A stretch of 64,000 nt of DNA from Ramlibacter henchirensis (lineage in GTDB: Bacteria; Pseudomonadota; Gammaproteobacteria; Burkholderiales; Burkholderiaceae_C): assembly GCF_004682015.1 (NCBI RefSeq), contig NZ_SMLM01000001.1:1426001-1490000 (forward strand), read 5' to 3'. The first letter of the stretch is position 1. Each line of letters opens with the position of its first letter. The position numbers and the translations under genes were made by a program. The notes below the pieces were generated by a model. That model saw nothing but the letters and a program-made list of their open reading frames with translations. It was not told where the DNA came from and made no database searches. Positions 1-6,301 of this stretch are shown piece by piece.

Positions 1-565
1 CTTCGCGCGCGGCGCCGAAGTCGATCATCACGGCCTTGTTGTCGTCGGTGATGAAGATGTTGGCCGGCTTGATGTCCAGGTGCAGCATCTTGTGCTGGTG
101 CACGATGCGCAGGCCGCGCAGGATCTCGTCGAACAGCGAGCGGATGGTGGACTCGCGGAACACCTTCTGCTTCTTCAGCTCGCGCGCGGTGATGATGAAG
201 TCCTGCAGGGTCGCGCCCTCCAGGTAGTTCATCACCATGTAGACGGTTTCGTTCTCGCGGAAGAAATTGAGCACGCTCACGACGGAGGCATGCGAGATCT
301 GCGCAAGCGAGCGGCCTTCCTCGAAGAAGCTCTTGAGACCCAGGCGATAGAGGGAGAGTTTCTCGGGCTGCACCTGCGGCAGCAGCTCGCCGGGTGCGCG
401 GGTGGCCAGGGACGCGGGGAGGTATTCCTTGATGGCGACCTGCTGGCCCTCGTTGTCGACGGCCAGGTACACCACACCGAAACCGCCGGCGGAGAGCTTT
501 CGCACCACCCGGTAGCCGCCGATGACGGTGTCCGGAGGCAGGGGCGCCGGCTTGACCTTTGACAT
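1..565 (-). CDS. Serine/threonine protein kinase, N-terminal part
   Basis: Read leftward from an ATG at 563-565; the gene runs off the left edge. The visible 188 residues are a Hanks-type kinase N-lobe and the start of the C-lobe. The glycine loop SAGGFGVVY lies near residue 25, the ATP lysine in VAIKEYLP near residue 45, the catalytic loop HLDIKPANIF near residue 165, and the metal-binding DFG close to the window edge. The catalytic loop has Leu where most kinases have Arg (HLD, not HRD), so it is a non-RD kinase, a class usually not switched on by activation-loop phosphorylation. The catalytic Asp and Lys are present. It is divergent from yicC. The substrate and any C-terminal membrane or sensor domain cannot be seen. 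Confidence 0.88.
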   Translation of the reverse strand, partial: MSKVKPAPLPPDTVIGGYRVVRKLSAGGFGVVYLAVDNEGQQVAIKEYLPASLATRAPGELLPQVQPEKLSLYRLGLKSFFEEGRSLAQISHASVVSVLNFFRENETVYMVMNYLEGATLQDFIITARELKKQKVFRESTIRSLFDEILRGLRIVHQHKMLHLDIKPANIFITDDNKAVMIDFGAARE

Positions 566-578
566 AATTTCAAGTCTA

Positions 579-596
579 GGGCGGCATTCACCGCCC
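579..596. repeat. Small inverted repeat between kinase gene and yicC
   Basis: GGGCGG (579-584) and CCGCCC (591-596) flank a six-base loop, in the 70-bp divergent gap between the kinase gene and yicC. It could be an operator or a leader hairpin. No promoter can be assigned with confidence here. Confidence 0.4.
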
Positions 597-635
597 CGTT
601 AATCCTCGCAATCCCTGCAACACCCTCGGAGTCGA

Positions 636-1553
636 ATGCCAGTTTACAGCATGACCGGTTACGCAAGCGGCCAGCACAGCCTGGCGCAAGCCGCTCCGGG
701 ACAGGAGGTCAAGCCCACTGCGCAAGGGCGCCTGGGGCTTGAGATCCGCTCTGTCAACAGCCGCTTCCTGGACCTGTCGTTCCGGCTGTCGGAGGAACTG
801 CGCCAGCACGAGCCGGCACTGCGGGAACTGCTGCAGGCACGTCTGAAGCGCGGAAAGGTCGAATTGCGCGCAGGTGTGGAATCCACGCAACCCGATGCGG
901 TCCGCGAACCTGCGGCCCGCATGCTGCAGCGGCTCGCCTCGCTGCAGGACACGGTGCGCACGTGGCTGCCGGACGCCCGCTCCCTGAGCGTCGCCGACGT
1001 GCTGCGCCTCGGCACGGCGGAAGAAGCGACGACGACCGACCTGGGCTCCTCCCTGCAGAAGGTCGCTGCGCAGGCGGTGGAAGACCTGGTCGCCTCGCGC
1101 GAACGCGAAGGCGCCCGCTTGGCGAAGATGCTGCTTGGACATCTGAAGCAGCTGCGGGAGCTCGCCGAGCAGGCGCGCCCGCTGGTGCCGCAGCTCGTGG
1201 AGCAGCAGCGATCGCGCTTCCTCGAGCGCTGGAACGAGGCGATGGGCCTGGCCGAAGGCGCCGCGTCGCCTGAAGCCGCTCAGGACCGCGCGCTCACCGA
1301 GGCCACCGCTTTCGCCATCCGAATCGACGTGGCGGAGGAACTCACCCGCCTGGCCGCCCACATCGACGAGATCGAGCGCCTGATCAACAAAGGCGGCGAG
1401 GTCGGCAAGCGCCTGGACTTCCTGATCCAGGAGCTGCACCGCGAGGCCAACACGCTCGGCTCGAAGTCGGCGGCCCTGGAGCTGACGCGCATCTCCGTGG
1501 ACATGAAGGTCCTGATCGAGCAGATGCGCGAGCAGGTCCAGAACATAGAGTAG
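636..1553 (+). CDS. yicC: YicC family endoribonuclease
   Basis: The 305-residue protein begins MPVYSMTGYASG, the usual YicC opening, from an ATG preceded by GGAG at a good distance. The N-terminal YicC domain covers roughly residues 1-165. The C-terminal DUF1732 part carries the conserved stretch around EIERLINKGGEVGKRLDFL near residue 250, then QELHREANTLGSKS. YicC proteins are reported to be endoribonucleases acting on small RNAs and mRNA. A central insert around residues 20-30 (APGQEVKPTAQG) lengthens it slightly compared with the E. coli protein. It reads into gmk with a 9-bp gap, so the two are probably cotranscribed. Confidence 0.93.
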   Translation: MPVYSMTGYASGQHSLAQAAPGQEVKPTAQGRLGLEIRSVNSRFLDLSFRLSEELRQHEPALRELLQARLKRGKVELRAGVESTQPDAVREPAARMLQRLASLQDTVRTWLPDARSLSVADVLRLGTAEEATTTDLGSSLQKVAAQAVEDLVASREREGARLAKMLLGHLKQLRELAEQARPLVPQLVEQQRSRFLERWNEAMGLAEGAASPEAAQDRALTEATAFAIRIDVAEELTRLAAHIDEIERLINKGGEVGKRLDFLIQELHREANTLGSKSAALELTRISVDMKVLIEQMREQVQNIE

Positions 1554-1562
1554 AAGGCTCCC

Positions 1563-2183
1563 TTGGACTATCCCGGCAACCTCTTCGTCGTCGCAGCGCC
1601 CAGCGGCGCGGGCAAGTCCAGCCTGGTCAAGGCGCTGATGGAGCTGGATTCGCAGGTCCAGCCTTCGATCTCGCACACCACGCGGGCGCCGCGCGGGCAG
1701 GAAAGGCACGGCCGCGAGTACTACTTCGTCTCCGAGCAGGAGTTCGACGCGATGGTGCTGGCCGATGCCTTCGTCGAGTGGGCCTTCGTGCACGGGCGCC
1801 GCTACGGCACCTCCAAGCGCGCGATCGAGGAGCGCATCGCCCAGGGCGCCGACGTGATCCTGGAGATCGACTACCAGGGCGCGCTGCAGATCAAGCGCAT
1901 CTTCGCCAACGCGGTGCTGGTGTTCATCCTGCCGCCGAGCTGGGACGAGTTGCGTTCGCGTCTGGAGAGGCGCGGCGAGGATTCGCCCGAGGTGATCGAA
2001 CTGCGGCTGAAGAACGCCGCCGAGGAGCTGTCCAAGGCGCCGGAGTTCGACTTCGTTATAATCAACGAGCTTTTCGAACGAGCGCTTTTTGACCTGAAGG
2101 CGATCGTTCATGCCCAGCGGCTGAAGTATTCCGCGCAGCGCCGGGCCCGGGCCGAGACCTTCCAGGCCCTCAACATCCCCTGA
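1563..2183 (+). CDS. gmk: Guanylate kinase
   Basis: Guanylate kinase phosphorylates GMP or dGMP to the diphosphate with ATP. The 206-residue product has the P-loop [10 protein letters not shown] near residue 11, the GMP-binding [11 protein letters not shown] with REYYFV around residues 37-55, and the late VIINE motif near residue 168. The start is TTG at 1563-1565, the only start consistent with the family N-terminus, with AAGG just upstream. The VII of that late motif is encoded GTT ATA ATC, which creates a TATAAT at 2057-2062. The use of the rare codon ATA there is suspicious (see findings). It lies between yicC and rpoZ. Confidence 0.95.
   Translation: MDYPGNLFVVAAPSGAGKSSLVKALMELDSQVQPSISHTTRAPRGQERHGREYYFVSEQEFDAMVLADAFVEWAFVHGRRYGTSKRAIEERIAQGADVILEIDYQGALQIKRIFANAVLVFILPPSWDELRSRLERRGEDSPEVIELRLKNAAEELSKAPEFDFVIINELFERALFDLKAIVHAQRLKYSAQRRARAETFQALNIP
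2057..2062 (+). promoter_or_regulatory. Candidate -10 box inside gmk for rpoZ
   Basis: A perfect TATAAT lies within gmk, about 140 bp before the rpoZ start, made by the codons GTT ATA ATC. No convincing -35 is visible at 16-18 bp upstream. It is proposed as an rpoZ or rpoZ-spoT promoter because perfect -10 hexamers are rare in this GC-rich sequence. Confidence 0.45.
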
Positions 2184-2199
2184 CACCGCGAAAGAACCC

Positions 2200-2403
2200 A
2201 TGGCCCGCATCACCGTCGAAGACTGCCTCGAGAAGATCCCGAACCGCTTCCAGCTGGTGCTCGCCGCGACGTACCGCGCGCGAATGCTGAGCCAGGGCCA
2301 CGCGCCCAAGATCGAGAGCAAGAACAAGCCCGGGGTCACCGCCCTGCGCGAGATCGCCGACGGCAAGATCGGGCTGGAGATGCTGAAGAAGGTGCCGGGC
2401 TAA
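2200..2403 (+). CDS. rpoZ: DNA-directed RNA polymerase subunit omega
   Basis: This 67-residue protein begins [19 protein letters not shown], the omega signature, and continues with ATYRARML and the [12 protein letters not shown] segment. Omega helps fold and assemble the beta' subunit and forms part of the site through which RNA polymerase responds to ppGpp. It lies between gmk and spoT as in many proteobacteria. A strong terminator at 2456-2478 follows, so spoT probably needs its own promoter or read-through. Confidence 0.97.
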   Translation: MARITVEDCLEKIPNRFQLVLAATYRARMLSQGHAPKIESKNKPGVTALREIADGKIGLEMLKKVPG

Positions 2404-2414
2404 GGGACAGCGCG

Positions 2415-2446
2415 CCCGCGTCTCCGCGCAGGCGGGGATCCAGTAC
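2415..2446. repeat. Interspersed repeat, copy 1
   Basis: On the minus strand this reads GTACTGGATCCCCGCCTGCG then CGGAGACGCGGG. Its translation gives the VLDPRLRGD string that marks a common interspersed element of beta- and gammaproteobacteria. It sits between the rpoZ stop and its terminator. A second, partial copy is at 9506-9530. Confidence 0.6.
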
Positions 2447-2455
2447 CCCTATACA

Positions 2456-2478
2456 AGCACCGCACCGCGGTGCTTTTT
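2456..2478 (+). terminator. Rho-independent terminator after rpoZ
   Basis: AGCACCGC (2456-2463), loop ACC, GCGGTGCT (2467-2474), then a T run to 2478. The stem is a perfect 8 bp. Confidence 0.88.
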
Positions 2479-2510
2479 CGTTGGCGCTCGCAGCGAGTGC
2501 ACGCTCACTG

Positions 2511-2516
2511 TACATT
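2511..2516 (+). promoter_or_regulatory. Candidate -10 box directly before spoT
   Basis: TACATT ends 6 bp before the spoT ATG, just after the rpoZ terminator. If used, the transcript would begin on or next to the start codon and be leaderless. No clear -35 is seen at the standard spacing. Confidence 0.35.
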
Positions 2517-2522
2517 TGTGGG

Positions 2523-4802
2523 ATGAGTGCCGTGCTCCCCCCCACCACGGGAAAGGGCCTGCGCCCACCCGCGGTGGCCCAACCCAGCCCGGCGGCCGCC
2601 AATGCGGCAGCCGCGAGCTTTGCCGCGCTCACCGCCAGACTCGATTACCTGGACCCGGCGGACATCGAGCAGGTCCGCCAGGCCTACCGGTTCGCCGACG
2701 AAGCCCACCTCGGGCAGATCCGCGCCAGCGGCGAGCCCTACATCACGCACCCGATCGCGGTGGCGGCGCAGTGCGCGGAATGGAAGCTGGATGCCCAGGC
2801 GCTGATGGCCGCCCTGCTCCACGACGCGATCGAGGACTGCGGGGTCACCAAGCCCCAGCTGATCGAGCGTTTCGGCGCCGCCGTGGCCGAGCTTGTCGAC
2901 GGGCTGACCAAGCTCGACAAGCTGCAGTTCAACACGCGCGAGGAAAGCCAGGCCGAGTCCTTCCGCAAGATGCTGCTGGCGATGGCGCGCGACGTGCGCG
3001 TCATCCTGATCAAGCTGGCCGACCGCAGCCACAACATGCGCACGCTGGAAGACGTGCCGCGGGAGAAATGGGGCCGCACCTCGCGCGAGACGCTGGACAT
3101 CTACGCGCCCATCGCGCACCGCCTGGGGCTGAACCAGACGTACCGGGAGCTGCAGGAACTGGCCTTCCGCTACCTGATGCCGTGGCGGCACGACGTGCTG
3201 GAGAAGGCCGTCTCCAAGGCGCGCAGCCGCCGCCGCGACCTGATCCAGAAGGTGCAACGCGAGGTGGAAGCGGCCTTCGAGCAGGCCGGCATGAAGGTGC
3301 GCATCGCGGGGCGCGAGAAGACGCTCTACTCCATCTACCGCAAGATGGACGAGAAGCACCTCTCGTTCGCCCAGGTCACCGACATCTACGGCTTCCGTGT
3401 CGTCGTGCCCACCGTCACCGATTGCTACACCGCCCTGGGCATCCTGCACCAGATGTACAAGCCGGTCCCGGGCCGCTTCAAGGACCACATCGCGATCCCC
3501 AAGGTCAACGGTTACCAGTCGCTGCACACCACGCTGGTCGGCCCCTCGGGCGTGAGCGTGGAGTTCCAGATGCGGACCGAGGCGATGCACGTGGTGGCGG
3601 AGTCGGGCGTCGCGGCGCACTGGCTGTACAAGGCCAGCCACCCGGACAGCGACAACGCCGAGCGCCTGGGCACCAAGTGGCTGCAATCGCTGCTGGACAT
3701 CCAGCACGAGACGCGCGACGCGGCGGAGTTCTGGGACCACGTCAAGATCGACCTGTTCCCGGACGCCGTCTATGTGTTCACGCCCAAGAGCCAGATCATG
3801 GCGATGCCGCGCGGCGCGACCGTGGTGGACTTCGCCTACGCGATCCACAGCAACATCGGCGACCGCACCGTGGCAGCCAAGATCAACGGCGTGCAGGTGC
3901 CGCTGCGCACCGAGCTGAAGAACGGCGACGTCGTCGAAGTGGTCACCGCGCCGGTGTCGACGCCGAATCCGGCCTGGCTCGGTTTCGTGCGCACCGGGCG
4001 GGCCCGCTCCAAGATCCGCCACCACCTCAAGTCGCTGGCCCAGGCCGAGTCGCAGGAACTGGGCGAGAAGCTGCTCACGCAGGCCCTGCGCGCCGAAGGC
4101 ATCGAGCGGCTGCCGGCGGACGATGAGCAGCACCACGCGGTCTGGGAGAAGCTCCTGCGCTTCACCGGCAACAAGAGCCGCGCCGAGCTGCTGACGGACC
4201 TGGGCCTGGGCAAGCGCATCGCGGGCATCGTGGCCAAGCGCTTGATGACGCTGATGTCCGAGCTCGGGGAGAGGCCCGACGCCCTGCTGATCACCCGCGA
4301 GCGCTACACGGCGCACGAGAACGTGTCGCAGGGCGCGGTGGTGCTGGATGGCAGCGAGAACGCTTCGGTGCAGTTCGCGGCCTGCTGCCGCCCCGTGCCG
4401 GGCGACAGCATCGTCGGCTACCTTGGGCGCGGCGAGGGCCTGGTGGTCCACATGGACGACTGCGCGGTGGCGCGCCGGCTGCAGCACAAGGACGCCGAGC
4501 GCTTCATCGGCGTGGAATGGGCCGATGAGCCGGTGCGGCCTTTCGAGACGACCGTGATGGTGACCGTCGCCAACAGCAAGGGCGTGCTCGCCCGGGTGGC
4601 TTCGGCACTCGCCGGCGTGGAAGCCGACATCACGCACGTCGACATGGACGAAGAGCGCGCGCAGGACGCGACGGACCTGCGCTTCATCATCGCCGTGCGC
4701 GACCGCGCGCACCTGGACACGGTGATGCGCACCCTGAAGCGCACGCCCTCGGTGATGCGAGCGCAACGGCTGCGCGCCGGGCACTCGCACTCAAGCCACT
4801 GA
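2523..4802 (+). CDS. spoT: Bifunctional (p)ppGpp synthetase/hydrolase
   Basis: The 759-residue protein has the full long RSH architecture. The HD hydrolase domain has HDAIED near residue 99. The synthetase domain has RFKDHIAIPKVNGYQSLHTT near residues 317-336. A TGS domain begins around residue 410 (DAVYVFTPKSQI), a conserved-cysteine region (AACCRPVPGD) is near residue 620, and an ACT domain lies at about 675-750. Because the hydrolase HD-ED residues are intact and rpoZ is upstream, SpoT fits better than a synthetase-only RelA. The ATG at 2523 is preferred to an upstream in-frame start because the extra residues are not family-like and overlap the promoter region. The 3' end overlaps greB by 12 bp on the opposite strand. 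Confidence 0.95.
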   Translation: MSAVLPPTTGKGLRPPAVAQPSPAAANAAAASFAALTARLDYLDPADIEQVRQAYRFADEAHLGQIRASGEPYITHPIAVAAQCAEWKLDAQALMAALLHDAIEDCGVTKPQLIERFGAAVAELVDGLTKLDKLQFNTREESQAESFRKMLLAMARDVRVILIKLADRSHNMRTLEDVPREKWGRTSRETLDIYAPIAHRLGLNQTYRELQELAFRYLMPWRHDVLEKAVSKARSRRRDLIQKVQREVEAAFEQAGMKVRIAGREKTLYSIYRKMDEKHLSFAQVTDIYGFRVVVPTVTDCYTALGILHQMYKPVPGRFKDHIAIPKVNGYQSLHTTLVGPSGVSVEFQMRTEAMHVVAESGVAAHWLYKASHPDSDNAERLGTKWLQSLLDIQHETRDAAEFWDHVKIDLFPDAVYVFTPKSQIMAMPRGATVVDFAYAIHSNIGDRTVAAKINGVQVPLRTELKNGDVVEVVTAPVSTPNPAWLGFVRTGRARSKIRHHLKSLAQAESQELGEKLLTQALRAEGIERLPADDEQHHAVWEKLLRFTGNKSRAELLTDLGLGKRIAGIVAKRLMTLMSELGERPDALLITRERYTAHENVSQGAVVLDGSENASVQFAACCRPVPGDSIVGYLGRGEGLVVHMDDCAVARRLQHKDAERFIGVEWADEPVRPFETTVMVTVANSKGVLARVASALAGVEADITHVDMDEERAQDATDLRFIIAVRDRAHLDTVMRTLKRTPSVMRAQRLRAGHSHSSH

Positions 4803-5357
4803 CGCTTCCCCGGGCGCGGGATAGCGCACCTGCAGCACCTCGATCTCCTGCGCGCCGGCGGGCGTGACCAGCCGCACCACGTCGCCCTCCTGCGACTTCA
4901 GCAGGGCGCGGGCGATCGGCGAGACCCAGCTCACCTGGCCCTTGAGGCTGTCGGCCTCGTCGATGCCGACGATGGTGATCGTGCGCTCATCCCCCGACTC
5001 CTCTGCGTACGTCACGGTCGCGCCGAAGAACACCTGCGAGTGGCCATGGTGGAGCGTCGGGTCGGCCACTTCCGCGATCTCAAGCCGCTTCGTGAGGAAG
5101 CGGATGCGGCGGTCGATCTCGCGCAGCCGCTTCTTGCCGTACAGGTAGTCGCCGTTCTCGGAACGGTCGCCGTTGCTCGCCGCCCAGTGCACCACCTCCA
5201 CCACCTTGGGCCTTTCCTCGTCGATCAGGTGGAGCAGCTCGGCGCGCAGCCGGGCATAACCGTGCGGCGTGATGTAGTTGCGTCCGCCGGCGGGCAATGC
5301 CGGCAAAGCTTCCTCGTCGTCCTCGGTGTCGGTCTCGCGCGTGAACGCCTTGCTCAT
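4791..5357 (-). CDS. greB: Transcription elongation factor GreB
   Basis: GreB rescues backtracked RNA polymerase by stimulating cleavage of the nascent RNA 3' end. The N-terminal coiled coil contains YITPHGYARLRAELLHL and the tip segment GDRSENGDYLYGKKRLREID, with the acidic DRSENGDY residues that reach the catalytic site. The C-terminal FKBP-like domain includes VSWVSPIARALL. A charged leader (MSKAFTRETDTEDDEE) makes it 188 residues, a little longer than the E. coli protein, and the YLYGKKR string supports GreB over GreA. The start could also be the ATG at 5369, which has GGA just upstream. It is convergent with spoT and the two overlap by 12 bp. Confidence 0.93.
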   Translation of the reverse strand: MSKAFTRETDTEDDEEALPALPAGGRNYITPHGYARLRAELLHLIDEERPKVVEVVHWAASNGDRSENGDYLYGKKRLREIDRRIRFLTKRLEIAEVADPTLHHGHSQVFFGATVTYAEESGDERTITIVGIDEADSLKGQVSWVSPIARALLKSQEGDVVRLVTPAGAQEIEVLQVRYPAPGEASVA

Positions 5358-5394
5358 GACGTGAAGCATAGTCCGGCGCACGACGTGTGGGAGA

Positions 5395-5435
5395 GCGCCC
5401 CCAGCGCAACGCAAGCCTGCTCCTACAGGGGGCGC
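5395..5435. repeat. REP-like extragenic palindrome
   Basis: GCGCCCCC (5395-5402) and GGGGGCGC (5428-5435) form an 8-bp stem. On the minus strand the loop holds TGTAGGAGCAGGCTTGCG, which resembles the GTAGGAGC core of Pseudomonas REP sequences. It lies between the divergent greB and HisKA-like genes. The rest of the 5358-5536 gap shows no convincing promoter. Confidence 0.55.
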
Positions 5436-5536
5436 GGTGTTCGCCTGACGAAGTGAAACTGCCCCGCTGCAAACAATGCACGGGTGACAAAACGAGCAGT
5501 ACCGACTTTGCGGCCGACGCAGGCAAGGACCCTTCC

Positions 5537-6283
5537 ATGAGCGTCGTGACCCCGTCCCAAGGCGTGGCGGCGGGACAGTCCGCCTCGAATCGTCGGCCAA
5601 GGACACAAGCGGAGGCGGCTCGTTACGGGGTGTTGCGCCGGCTCGCGCCTGCACTCAAGCACGACATGGTGGTCAACCTGCAGGCCGTCGCCATGATGGC
5701 CGAGGTGCTCGGCGCCCGCCTCGAAAAAGGCTCGCCCTCGCCTGCCGATCTGGAAGGCAGCGTCACCAAGATGAACCGGTTGGCGCGTGAGGCGGTGATG
5801 ACCTGCCTGAAGGTCGCCACCTGGATCTCGCCCTCGGAAGACGAAAGCGTTCGCCTGCGCGACGGCGTGGACGAGTGCGTGGCCCTGCTGCGCAGCAGCT
5901 TCAACTTCCGCGGCTTCTCGCTGAGCAACGACGTGCCCGACGCGGATTTCGAAGTCTCGCGAGTCGCTTCGCGGCACCTGGTCGCGGCATCGCTGCTGTC
6001 GCTGGCCGACGCGGCGTCCGGACCCAGCGACCTGGTGGCCACCGCAGAGGTTTCGCCCGGCTTCGCGGTGCTCACCATTCGCTGCACACCGAAGCCCAAG
6101 GACGAGGAAAGCCTGGGTCCCGACGCGATTGCTGCCGAGCCCAACTATCGCGCGCTCGACTGGAGCGACGTGCAGGCACTCGCGATTGCCGAGGGCATCG
6201 AGCTGTTCCGCACACAGGACCAGATCGTCATGCGCGTCCCGCGCATGGTGGCTACCACGCCGCTGCAGATCGCGCCGCTCTGA
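5537..6283 (+). CDS. Hypothetical protein with a HisKA-like helical segment
   Basis: The 248-residue product is not a family I can name. The ATG at 5537 is chosen over upstream starts because the preceding in-frame stretch runs through the intergenic palindrome. Around residues 35-65, RRLAPALKHDMVVNLQAVAM looks like the first helix of a histidine-kinase dimerisation domain, with His in LKHD as the possible phosphoacceptor. A second helical stretch (NRLAREAVMTCLKVATW) follows. The C-terminal half is alpha/beta-like but has no recognisable N, G1 or G2 ATP-binding boxes, so kinase activity is doubtful. A phosphotransfer protein or pseudokinase is possible. It is convergent with the GGDEF-EAL gene 18 bp away, which may hint at a shared signalling role. 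Confidence 0.6.
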   Translation: MSVVTPSQGVAAGQSASNRRPRTQAEAARYGVLRRLAPALKHDMVVNLQAVAMMAEVLGARLEKGSPSPADLEGSVTKMNRLAREAVMTCLKVATWISPSEDESVRLRDGVDECVALLRSSFNFRGFSLSNDVPDADFEVSRVASRHLVAASLLSLADAASGPSDLVATAEVSPGFAVLTIRCTPKPKDEESLGPDAIAAEPNYRALDWSDVQALAIAEGIELFRTQDQIVMRVPRMVATTPLQIAPL

Positions 6284-6301
6284 GCGGCCCCTCCGACTCG
6301 A

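Noticed and set aside
588..2366. A 592-codon open frame antisense to yicC and gmk
   Set aside because: It mirrors two well-supported genes, has Arg/Leu/His-rich low-complexity translation and no family motifs. Such long antisense frames are common in GC-rich DNA.
2505..4790. A 761-codon open frame antisense to spoT
   Set aside because: The sense strand has every RSH motif. The antisense product is repetitive His/Arg/Val-rich with no domain.
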